From: Asterias rubens
Lineage: Eukaryota > Echinodermata > Asteroidea > Forcipulatida > Asteriidae
Direction of reading: 5' to 3'
DNA length: 64,000 bases
Assembly: GCF_902459465.1 (NCBI RefSeq)
Contig: NC_047062.1
Coordinates: 21,705,919-21,769,918 of the forward strand
Both the position numbers and the translations under genes were made by a program. This document shows, piece after piece, positions 49,001 to 59,515 of this stretch (the stretch's first letter is position 1; each line of letters starts with the position of its first letter). A model generated the notes under the pieces. That model had not been told where the DNA came from. It was given only the letters and a program-made list of their open reading frames with translations, and ran no database searches.

Positions 49001-52000
49001 TTTTTATCACAGACGTTTTTCTGTCACAGCCTTCGGGGAAAGATTTTCTGCTTCCGGCATGTCTTTTTTCACTAGTACCTTTCAGAGGATTACCAACATC
49101 TGGTTGTCTTTTAGTAATCTTAATCTTGATGAGAGTTGGTTTTCTTTGGGAACCTTTCCCCCCTTGTTTACTAGATGCTGCTTTTGCGACCTTTGATTTA
49201 TCCTCCACTTGAACCTCTCTTACTTTCTCGCTTTTCATTTTGTTTTTATTCAAGCTGATTGGTTTAGAAGAGCCTTGAACGGCAATGCCCTTATCCTTTT
49301 TAACTGAATTAACTGGTTTACCAGTGAATTCTTTTGATGCTGCTGAGAAATAAGCTTCTATTTTACTCGCGACCAAAGTTGAACTCCCTTTTGTTTTACT
49401 AACTGAAGTGTTTATTGCCTTCTTTATAACCTTCTTGGCAGGACTTTCTGCAGTTTTACTTTTAGATGGAACAGGGCGGGTCTTACTCGGCTGAGAGACA
49501 TTTCTGGGACGCATGCTCATACGCAGAGTAGTCCTTTTCCCGTAACACAAACCTGCAGATGCTTTTAACCCAGCTTTAATGTTTTCACACCAGAATTCCA
49601 ACGATTGTGTTTTCCTAGCACAGTGCTTCTTTGAGTTCGTGTCTTGAGAGTTGTTGTCGGTGTCTCCAAGTGCATTCTCTTTGCTGTTAAATGACAGCTT
49701 TCTCTTTCTCTTGGAAGGACTCGCCGTCTCCTGAAGACCTTCTTTGGATGTCGACGGCCGGCAATGATCCAAAGAACCAAACTGTGAAGAGGTAGTTGTT
49801 GCGCTCTTCTTGCGCATCCCGTGCGCAGAGAGCGGAGTGCGGGGGTGCTTCCCCATGAGCTTCATGGCTGTCCTGGTGCTGTTTCCGATCTTAGTTGGAG
49901 AGTCCACACATGGCGATGTAGGTACCTGTGAAGATTTTTTGGAGGGACAGTTGACTTCTGTAGCTGTTGATGAAACACAAACAAAAAATACAAATAATAA
50001 TTCTTCTTACTGAAGTTTTAATGAGCATTCATAAATACCCAAGATAGTTTATCCATTGTGATTGGTCGAGAGTGGCCATCTTTAAATGTGCGATATAAAT
50101 GCAGTGAGAAGTGTTTAAACATCTATTGGCAGGGCGTTTATTTACAACGCAATCAATACATAACCGAAGTACTCAATGTAAAAACTATAAGCATACATGC
50201 ATGCGCACAACCGCTGAGTGTCAATGCTATTTTGAGCGAAGCCCGATAGTCCTATGTGACAGAAATCGTTAATTTTCAGAATGTTTTTTACAGTCCTGTA
50301 TGCTTTCATTTTGAAGAGCAAGGTCACCAAAGCATTTTCTTCTTGGTAAAGGGCACCCTATGAGGAAATAGTAAATTTCTACTGGAGCATTTCAATGACA
50401 TGGGGGAATGGAGGCAATCCCTTCATTGCCTCCTTGAACTATCAGACCTGCCACCAATTTCAGATAGCTGCTTAAGCAGAAAGTATTGCTCAACAATTTT
50501 CTGCTTAGCAGAATTGAGCAGGACACCGGTCACAAATTTTACGTGTGACATGGTATTTTGGCTGGTAACGGTATTCCGGTGTTTAGCTTATTTGTTTTGT
50601 TGCTTAGCTGCTTTTTGTGCTTAAGCAGCTCTATGAAATTAGGCCCTGGTACTCAACTCTTAATACTACTACAAGTTTAAATTGTTACTCACCATTACTT
50701 AGCATGGCATTGCACTGAGAACATGCCCAGTCTTGATTGATGTTCTTCAGCCCGCCACAGGCAAGATGGCAACCACATGAACCGCACAGATCACACAGTA
50801 CAAGCTCCCACTTACTGTAAGACACAACAACAACAAAACAACCCAATATGATATCAAATTACTTCAACACAGATCAGTATAAACATAATTATATCTAACA
50901 TGCAACCGACACAAGTGGGCTTGTGGAAGGGACATGCAGGGTCTTTTGCACAATGGAACAATGGCCTCCACAAACCCAATTCTTAAGATTGCATGTGTGC
51001 ATGGGTGTACGCATTTCAACAAGGGCCATATAACAAGAGGACCACAGGATCCCCAGTTAGAGTGTGTACAAAACAATAGGAGCTGTTACCAAAAAGTTAA
51101 AAAGGACAAACAAAAGAAAGGAGAATCTAGCAGGTTCCAAATGCAATGGGGTTTGAGCCACTAGGGGCTATTATTCTGAAACACAAGACTGTTAGATTTG
51201 TTTACTAGCCCGGTTCTAAAATCACTGGCCTCGGGCCTGTGGTAATTTTGAGCCCTGACATCCAGATGGGTTATGCAATTGGGTTTTTATGTCTCATGAA
51301 TAACTTTGATGTGATATTTACCTTGACACTTCATTGTACTTCCTGCCTTCCGGGCATTTACAGGGGTCGATATCACAGTTATCATGTCTCCAGTATAGCT
51401 CTTGGTAAGCGTTGTCCTCCTGCTCCCATGAAGCATCACTTTAAAAAATCAAATTCATCCAAAACGAACATATCAGCAAGAGCCAAAGATCTTAACAGTG
51501 ACTAATTAGGTCAGGTTTGTGGTAGCCTTATGTGCACTTACTTTTGAGTAGTGGTTCTGAAAAGAATCGGTGGTTGACGGCTAAAAGTTTGATCAGTATG
51601 GGGATGACGCTCCCTTTGTCTTCAGGAGAATGAAGATGATTCTTTCTCCTGGCGCTGATTAAAGCATACTGATCAAAACAATGAGTTGTTGACAACTGGT
51701 TCTTTTCAGAACCAAAAGAAATGTTCACATGGTGCTAACACAAACCTCATCGAATTATACTCCCACTAGCAAGATTTAAATCATGCTTTATAACAGTGAC
51801 TAAAATCTCATTCATAAAATACAACGTCCTTTGTAAGTAAAGGGCCCTTCAGTATAAAATTGTTAATGTGCATGGGCAGGTCAATCAAAATATGAATTTT
51901 CAGTAACAAATAATTTATGTGTAACCATTAGATGTATCATTGGCCGACTCACTGTTCAGGGATGTAGATTCCAAACCGCTTCATTTCATCCTGGAATTCC

Positions 52001-55000
52001 GTCTGGTTATTGCAGATGGCACAGCGGAAAAAGTAACCAGCGCTTAATGCCTGACGCTAAAATGAAAGCAAGAAAAGTGGAAGAATATTATGATAAATAA
52101 GGTTTAGATATAGTCTTGAAACAAAAATTGATTTGAAGCTGTCTATTGTAAAACATTTAAAAGAAAAGGAGTTTTCAAATGACACACAATGTGTTCTTCT
52201 ATGAAAAAAAAGATCTATGTTTGTGCTCTATGATATTGAAAATCACTGGCTGTGCTCAGTGTTCATGATATATGGGTCGAGGCGGCAGGCTGCCAACAGC
52301 TCCCTGGGGAGTGTACAGCCCTGGGCTGCCCTGGCACTCCAAACGCTTTTTCATACGCAGTATCTTCTGCCCTCGTAGGTACCTACTTATACCCCTGGGT
52401 GAAAAGAAGCAATTAAAGTTAAGCATCTTGCTCAAGGACACAAGTGTCATGACCGGCATATATTAACCCACACTCTGATGACTTACATGTAACCACCAAA
52501 ACTTGAATTGGATGCTCTTAACCACTCGGTCAAAAGCACCCTTGCATGCCTGCAGCTCCAGCATAAAAAACAGATGGATCAATGGAGAACTGTTGGATGG
52601 TTAGGGTGTTAAAGCATTTTACAGATCCCTACCTGAACACAAGTGCGATGGAACCAGGTGTTGTTACAGCATGGCGTTCTCAGTGTGTGGTTGGACACCT
52701 TGGCTTCCACTTCATCCATGCAGATCGGACACATGACTGAAGATTGGCTGCAGGGATTTGTTGGGCCAACTTGCTGCGGACGATGATCCACGCAGTATGA
52801 CCTGAGTTTAGGCAACGAGAGTAAGTAGAATTTACAGTTGTGCGCATACGTTTATTTTCTTTCAAAAAAATAGTTAATGGCCTTACGTTTCGACCCTAGC
52901 AGAGTCTTTCACAAAGGTTAAAACACTCGAAAAGACTCTGCTAGGGTCGAAATGCCAGGCTATTAACTATTTTTTGCATTTATACCACAGGTCCTTTTGG
53001 TAGGTAAGTAGTTTGCTAAGCTTGGGCGATATCACGATATTATCGAATATCGCGATACTAATTTGGAAACGATTTTGATATCGGATCAATTTGGTTTTAA
53101 TCGAAATATCGATATATCGCGATATATCGCGATATCGATTAAGAATCACAATATTGCGATGTATTTCCTAGCTGAGACATCTTGCACCCCATAGGTTTGG
53201 AGTAAAACCAGAAGACTGTCTCTTCTACAACTTTCACTCGGAGTTTGAAGACTGATGATGTCAAATTTAATTAATCGCGATTATATCGAATATCGCGATA
53301 TATTGTCGGCAATATATCGAGAATACAATAAATCGATATCGCCCAAGCTTATAGTTTGCAACAGCTAAATTCTATTTTCTTGTTTAATTTTCTTAAGTGG
53401 TTAAACAGAACTTGTGACTTCCAGCTAAAAACAGAACACTACAGTCAGTCTTCACAGTCACTAAACCACAGCAATTGGGAAATTAATGAGTATACGGTGC
53501 TTACACACATTGGTGTGTCTGGGTAAAACCAAAATTAATACACATTTACAAAGTTGTTTTCAATTATTTCATCAAAAGCAAATCATAAGGTACAATCAGT
53601 CACAACAAAAATTATAATAAGGTCTTGGGGGGATCAAACTTACAAGAAAGTATCAAAGAAGAGAAAAATGGCTTCCTTCTTGAACCCACAGTTGAAGTGG
53701 TAACCTCTCCGACAGTTCTGAACAGAGCAGCCTACGGTCGCTCTTGGTTGTGAGCAGTAAACACATTTCTGGAAAGACAATTAGAAATCAGATCAAAAGC
53801 TAGAGAAGTACAAAGCAACACAATATTAATTGAAACCAGAGAATGCTGTGTGTGTGAGATAGACTGGTCCAAAGCCTTGAAGAGGGCACATCTATTTTCC
53901 TCTCGTATGGGGCATTTCTATGAAGAAAATTTGAATTTGTATAGGAACTTCAGCAAAAGGGCACCTCAGCAAAAGCACAGGTTTTTTTCCTGAGCATTTC
54001 CACAATTACTCTTATTGGTGTAGTTACCAAATTATCAGATTTATCCGATATGTTCTGAATGGATCTTTTTGACTTGATATTTTCAGAAAATTACAAATTT
54101 TCTGAAGTGGAATCACATCATAATGGTAATCCAACACCTGCCCAATGTTGAGCATGCTTGGCTGTCTTGGCTGTGGAAAGCTAAGTCCATCTAAGTTTTA
54201 CAAACCAGAAAGTCTAAATTTGTGGGAATTCTGAAGAAGTTACGGGTTGATGACTCACCAGTCTTTTGGCTCTCCGATATTCAGACAGGATATCAGGCAG
54301 AAGAAATCCATTGATGCCTTCGGAATCTTCTCCTCTTTGGGACAAACCGCTTGCAAACAACTATTAAAATAAAGATACATGTATGATTGATGATTGACAA
54401 ATTACAAGAAATGTTTTTATGAGCCACGTTAGAACACTGTGGTCTGGAGCAACAACAGTTTTGCCAAAGTTCACCTTTGTAAATTAATATCTTTATAATT
54501 AATCCCTGTGCTCCTTTGAATAAAATGAGGGATTATTCTTAAAATGATTTAGCAGAGGAGATAAATGACAGGATATTACTTACCAAGCAATAATTGTGAA
54601 CAGAGATCTTGTCGTCTGGGTCTTTTAGAAGCTTGCCGCAGTCTACATCGTCGTCTCCTTTGTTACAGTAAATGCATACACCTGTTGAATTATACAAAGA
54701 GGGGGAAAAAAAGAGTTAGCAAAAATATCACTACACCACATGTCAGTACAAAAATAAAAACAATTCCATCACGCAGTGATGCTCAACAATATCAAAGTAT
54801 GTAACACAAAAATAAATACTAAAGTGTGAACAAATAGATTTTGAGTAATTGTTTGAAAAAATGGCTGATGAGGCTTGACAAAGGGCAAGTGGAAGACTGC
54901 TCCAGAGAGTAGGGCCAGCATGGGAAGAGCTGCAGTCACGCAAAAAAGCCAAGAGGATCTGGGAATTGGAATAAGGGGAGAGTCCGATGACCCGAGTCTG

Positions 55001-56130
55001 TGTGGAGCATTGTATGTCTGTTTTGAATTCTGCATCTACATCTACATGTACATCTCAGGAGTTCTCATCAAAGCCTGTTCAGCATCTAGTCTGGTGATGA
55101 GCCATGAACTGATCATCATCATAACTGAGGATATTGGTCAGGGCTCGAATTTGGGGGAAATAACCAACAAGACTGCAAGGCTTGCTACATGGCCAGAACC
55201 AAACTGAGAACAAAAATCTATACATGTACACGTTCACAGTCACACATTTAAACTTTATTTATTCAGCACTTTTGTCTTATGGGTAAAACTTTCATCCTAG
55301 GCAGAATTGCAAGATATTTTATCTTATCAGACTCAAGGCAACATTTGTACGCAAGTTTTAAAGCTAAAGATGAGGTGAGGTATTAATATTCAAAAACACA
55401 AGACCACCAAAATTGTCTGGTCATAAGTTTACTTAATTTCGGTCTCAATGTTTCCAAAGCCTGCTCTATCCTCAAGGACTCCTTGTCGAAAGACAGTTTT
55501 CACACAGCAAAGTCGATAACCACATGGTGTTATCACAAACCGAATGTACATTGATACTTCATCATGCACTTGCCTCAAAACCAACTACGCTTCAAACTAT
55601 GTACTAAACTTCAATGTCAACTTCTTGTATTTAAAGGCAGTGGACACTATTGATAATTACTCAAAATAATTATTAGCATAAAACCTTTCTTGATTATGAG
55701 TAATGGGAGAGGTTGATAGCACAAAACATTGTGAGAAACAGCTCCCTTTGAAATAAAGTAGTTTTCGAGAAAGAAGTATTTTTCCACGAATTTGATTTCG
55801 AGACCTCTTGTTTAGAACTTGAGGTCTCGAAATCACCCATCTAAAAGCACACAACTTCGTGTGACAAGGGTGTTTTTCTTTCATTATTATCTCGCAACTT
55901 CGACGAATGATTGAGCTCAAATTTTCACAGGTTTGTTATTTTATGTATATGTTGAGATACACCAAGTGAGAAGACTGGTCTTTGACAATTACCAATAGTG
56001 TCCATTGTCTTTAAGTAGATCACAGCAGTTGTGGTAGAGCAAGGCTCAAATGGTACACAAATTTCTGCAAAATATAGTTACCTTCCTTGAAATCATATGT
56101 CCTTTTGTCCAGGGAAATCTTATAATCCAT
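46050..56130 (-). CDS. PHF7: PHF7/G2E3-like PHD-RING protein with very long C-terminal tail
   Basis: Family knowledge: PHF7 and G2E3 carry an extended PHD, a RING-like module and a PHD finger, and act as ubiquitin ligases (PHF7 on histones in the male germ line). Minus-strand coding exons: 56082-56130, 54584-54681, 54259-54360, 53644-53768, 52633-52801, 51953-52056, 51322-51438, 50693-50814 and 46050-49963. All join in phase, giving 1599 residues. Extended PHD, about residues 17-130, from CIYC to GYHFNCG. RING-like module, about 148-205, with CPICMDE and [18 protein letters not shown], then a PHD at about 232-290 with [16 protein letters not shown]. The last exon encodes ~1300 residues rich in Ser, Lys, Thr, Pro and Glu with no recognisable fold and no HECT domain. 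It includes basic clusters and a tandem 43-residue repeat. It resembles PHF7 in lacking HECT but is about four times longer than the mammalian protein. Start: first ATG after an acceptor with a poly-T tract; the frame is closed upstream. Confidence 0.88.
47031..47290 (-). repeat. In-frame 129-bp tandem duplication in the PHF7-like tail
   Basis: Two adjacent 129-bp units (47031-47159 and 47160-47288) encode near-identical 43-residue modules with SDIGTN(D/E)TS, then NG.CPET and DLK.VTW.SYR. The period is an exact multiple of three, so the reading frame is preserved. Confidence 0.85.
50318..50646. repeat. GGGCACC-family repeat adjoining a family F foldback
   Basis: The first part (50318-50440) matches 2125-2310. 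The second (50450-50646) has inverted ends CCAATTTCAGATAGCTGCTT and AGCAGCTCTATGAAATTAGG. Confidence 0.6.
52280..52545 (-). mobile_element. Diverged tRNA-Ser-like SINE
   Basis: Shares CAGCTCCCTGGGGAGT, TACCCCTGGGTG, AAGCAATTA and CTCTTAACCACTCGG with the SINE at 39985-40348, same orientation. The head is degenerate. Confidence 0.65.
53017..53351. mobile_element. 335-bp MITE with 8-bp target duplication
   Basis: Inverted termini TAAGCTTGGGCGATATC and GATATCGCCCAAGCTTA are flanked by direct repeats TAGTTTGC at 53009-53016 and 53352-53359. The interior is dense in TATCGCGATA-like palindromes. It lies in a PHF7-like intron. Confidence 0.88.
55635..56010. mobile_element. TTAA-site MITE, family A
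   Basis: TTAA at 55631-55634 and 56011-56014 flank AGGCAGTGGACACTATTG and the inverse terminus. 376 bp, with the central GAGACCTC...GAGGTCTC palindrome. Confidence 0.85.
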
Positions 56131-56191
56131 TTTAGTAACTGTATACTGTTTGGTTGATTACAAATCAGCTTCCTCCTGCAAAAAAAAAAAA

Positions 56192-56315
56192 AAAATGAAA
56201 AAAATGAAAAAATAAATAATAAATAAAACAAAAATGGTGTGTTGACTGTTGACAAAATGAAAAAAATGAAAAAATAAATAATAAATAAAACAAAAATGGT
56301 GTGTTGACTGTTGAC
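56192..56315. repeat. Two-copy 62-bp tandem repeat
   Basis: Units 56192-56253 and 56254-56315 are essentially identical (AAAATGAAAAAAATGAAAAA ... GGTGTGTTGACTGTTGAC). It lies just upstream of the acceptor for the PHF7-like start exon. Confidence 0.85.
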
Positions 56316-56585
56316 AACACAAATGCCCCCCTTAGATTGGAATTGCTACACCAAGTCCTTTTTGATATATTGTTTTAGCCATAAGGAGCTTAATATTTTT
56401 CAAATTATTGCTCGGACAACATTTCTTTTGTTTAGCCATAATGAGCTTAATATTTATCAGTCCACAATATTGTATGTATAGTCTTGGATTTATTTGATTT
56501 TTTAATTTGACTAATCTCGGCTATTTAGTGTTTACAGATCTACATCTACAGCTATGATAATACTTGTCAAAGCCTTTTCAGTATC

Positions 56586-56672
56586 TACTTCTAGAAACTA
56601 TAAGGCTCCCCTCACAGGGGAGCCAAACTATAAGGCTCCCCTCACAGGGGAGCCTTATAGTTTCTAGAAGTA
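56586..56672. mobile_element. 87-bp palindromic element with 9-bp target duplication and internal duplication
   Basis: Outer arms TACTTCTAGAAACTATAAGG and its perfect inverse; the core GGCTCCCC...GGGGAGCC occurs twice because a 30-bp segment is duplicated. Direct repeats TTCAGTATC at 56577-56585 and 56673-56681 flank it exactly. Confidence 0.83.
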
Positions 56673-57038
56673 TTCAGTATCTAGACAGGGTAAGAGAGAA
56701 GACAATGAAGACATTTCAGTTTTACAAGTGGGAACAAAATCCCAGCGAATTGTCCAGGGAAAACCCACGAAGTCAAGCAGGGACTGAAAAACCCAATCCA
56801 CAATGCCCCTGGTAGGATTCGCACCAGACACCACGTGACTGTGCTAACCTGACTTTTCAAAGAAAATTCAACTGCAAATGGTTGACATCATTCAATTTCA
56901 AATCAATTCATATCTCATATTCATAAATACTTTAGTTTGTTAGGACTTTTACTAGGTCAGTATTTATTTCTAACCGTGTTTATGAATTAATGATAAAATA
57001 ACATAAACAAATCAGAACTATGTAAAGTCATGACAGTA

Positions 57039-57113
57039 TAGTTGCGATAACGTAACCCTCCTGCCGACAGCGGAGGCTACGCCGTCGGCAGGAGGGTTAC
57101 GTTATCGCAACTA
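57039..57113. mobile_element. 75-bp palindromic element with 9-bp target duplication
   Basis: Perfect 30-bp inverted arms (TAGTTGCGATAACGTAACCC...) surround a 15-bp centre. Direct repeats ATGACAGTA at 57030-57038 and 57114-57122 flank it exactly. Confidence 0.88.
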
Positions 57114-57296
57114 ATGACAGTAGTACTAAGAGACCAGTGTAGTAGTGTAGTACGACAAATGTAGTACGTACTAGTAGGACTAGTAGTCTTATAAAAAACT
57201 TATTTGATAGACTCTGGAAGAGAGGAGCATACTTTAACTTTATTTAATACCTTTAATTGAACTGTTGAACTCAGAACTAGAAGAAACACAAGTTTT

Positions 57297-58182
57297 ATTA
57301 TTTTATAATTAAATTAACTTATTTGAATAATTAAACTAACCAAAAGTAACCTTTGAATATAGAGATTGATTATGCGAGCTGACTAATTTATTGTCATATT
57401 TTTATAGCCACAGCATGTGCATGCCCACTGTGCAGTGTCATATGAAAAAAGTGTCGGGAAAAGACAGTTAGAGCATTCTTTTGTATAGTTTATAACAGAA
57501 CAAAAAACAACAAACATTTAAATTAAAATTAAAATAATGTTTTCACACGTTCGAACGAATGCAAATTTCGACACTGTTTTCTTTCACAATTATTTTATAA
57601 TTAAATTAACTTATTTGAATAATTAAACTAACCAAAAGTAACCTTTGAATATAGAGATTGATTATGCGAGCTGACTAATTTATTGTCATTTTTTTATAGC
57701 CACAGCATGTGCATGCCCACTGCTGTGCAGTGTCATATGGAAAAAGTGTCGGGAAAAGACGGTTAGAGCATTCTTTTGTACAGTTTTCAACAGAACAAAA
57801 AATAACAAACATTTAAGATAAAATTAAAATCATGTTTTCACCCGTTCGAACGAATGCAAATTTCGACACTGTTTTCTTTCACAATTATTTTATAATTAAA
57901 TTAACTTATTTGAATAATTAAACTAACCAAAAGTAACCTTTGAATATAGAGATTGATTATACGAGCTGACTAATTTATTGTCATTTTTTTATAGCTACAG
58001 CACAGCATGTGTGCATGCCCACTGTGCAGTGTCATATGAAAAAAGTGTCGGGAAAAGACGGTTAGAGCATTCTTTTGTACAGTTTTCAACAGAACAAAAA
58101 ATAACAAACATTTAAATTTAAATTTAAATCATGTTTTCACCCGTTCGAACGAATGCAAATTTCGACACTGTTTTTTCACAAT
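57297..58182. repeat. Three-unit tandem array, units of 292-299 bp
   Basis: Units start at 57297, 57589 and 57884 with ATTATTTTATAATTAAATTA and end with GTTCGAACGAATGCAAATTT, then CGACACTGTTTT. They differ by a few substitutions and small indels. No reading frame is conserved. Confidence 0.9.
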
Positions 58183-58599
58183 TGAAGTTGGACATGCAAT
58201 GGTGTTTTTACGAACATTTTTAAAATGAACAAACCTGCAGCCAATTAAGCGACATTTCCTCCAGCTTTCGTTTTAATTACCCGGTAAAATTTTTAAGGAA
58301 CAGCTCGAGAGCTCAATATTTGATGACGTCATGAAAAGCACATTATTTGTACAAAGTTGAGAGGTCAAAGTGATAACTTCCCATCATGCAGTTCACTGAT
58401 AACTACGTCAACTGAATGAAACTAATCGATTAGTAAACGAATTGGTCAGTATGGTATCGATACTACTTGATTTTGCGTTATAAAGTAAAGGCTTCGATAC
58501 TGTACTTGACAATAATACTTACAAGGTTTTGAAATAGTCGATACCAATGCACTAGTTACTGAGCTTCGACGTGTAATTAAAGTCCAGACGATCTGTTTG

Positions 58600-58910
58600 A
58601 AGTGTTTTTGACATATTTTTTTACTTTAGAAATCAAAGTTATACTTTGGTAGTATCACTTTAAGAAGTTTCCTTCTGTAATCATAGGTGAGTTATATTTA
58701 ATCGTGAATCAATGTGTTTTACCTGTGTTTTTCCTCTTTTTGCTGAACAGCAAATGAATACAGGAAATTCAGATTTAGAATTGAATTTTTCTTCGTAAAC
58801 TCATGGAGGTAGGATTAGAACAGTAAACTTAACTTACCATTGGCATTGCAATTGGATTGTGTAGTGTAGTTGCCGGCGAATAATTTCTGAAGAAAAACAC
58901 ATTGTTGATA
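58600..58910. promoter_or_regulatory. Candidate head-to-head 5' ends of STX5 (plus) and PHF7-like (minus)
   Basis: A plus-strand GTGAGT donor follows ATCATAG at 58686, and a minus-strand GTAAGT donor lies at 58837-58832. Acceptors just upstream of the STX5 coding start (59485) and the PHF7-like coding start (56176) would receive these exons. If both are real, the two transcripts overlap in antisense within their first introns. No TATA box was recognised. Confidence 0.33.
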
Positions 58911-59214
58911 ACAAAAAAGGAATACCAACTTAGGTCTCTAACTTACGCAGTGTGTATCACACTGACTGTGTGTTTAGATGGCTACCAACTGTTGTTGTTA
59001 TTGTGTTTTTATATTTATTTAACTCATCGACATGGAGGATTTTTTCCTCTGATCTGATCCTTATTTATCATGGTACCTAAACTAAATTAAAATTTCTCAG
59101 CAGTGAAATCTGTCTTTATTGATTTTGTAGCCCAGATTTCAAATGATCAAAACAAAGTGTCAACAAAAGCGAGAAAAGTATGCCATTTTCAGTTACGTAC
59201 AGTTACGTACAGTT

Positions 59215-59241
59215 TAGTTGCGATAATGTAACCCTTGTGCC
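59215..59241. repeat. Solo arm of the TAGTTGCG palindrome family
   Basis: TAGTTGCGATAATGTAACCC is present without a matching inverse arm nearby. It sits between the candidate STX5 first exon and its coding start. Confidence 0.5.
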
Positions 59242-59515
59242 GAATTGAAGTGGTCGTGGACTCTGTTGACAATGCTGTCGCTGGAGTTCCATGCCATAGA
59301 CGCCTTTACAGTAACACTATTCAAACTGAAACGAAAGTGAAAATATACTTTTTTGTACGTATTTGAGGATATCTTTCCTACTTCACTTTGACATTGTTAT
59401 GTGTTTCAGAAAATACTATAAAAAAAAGATTTGTTTTATTCGTAAACGTAAACTAATTTTAATATTTATATTTTCCTGTTTGTAGATAAACAGAGTAGCA
59501 TGTCAGGTTTGACCA

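Larger units (their letters stand above)
56176..58837 (-). other. Probable first intron of PHF7-like gene, rich in repeats
   Basis: No coding exon is supported. The interval contains a two-copy 62-bp tandem repeat, two tiny palindromic elements with 9-bp target duplications (56586-56672 and 57039-57113) and a three-unit ~295-bp array (57297-58182). It is bracketed by an acceptor with a long poly-T tract at 56178-56176 and a GTAAGT donor at 58837-58832. Confidence 0.5.

Noticed and set aside
48808..49212. 134-residue plus-strand frame
   Set aside because: Shadow of the PHF7-like terminal exon on the opposite strand.
57297..58182. CRISPR-like array
   Set aside because: Units are ~295 bp, directly adjacent without spacers, in a eukaryotic intron.
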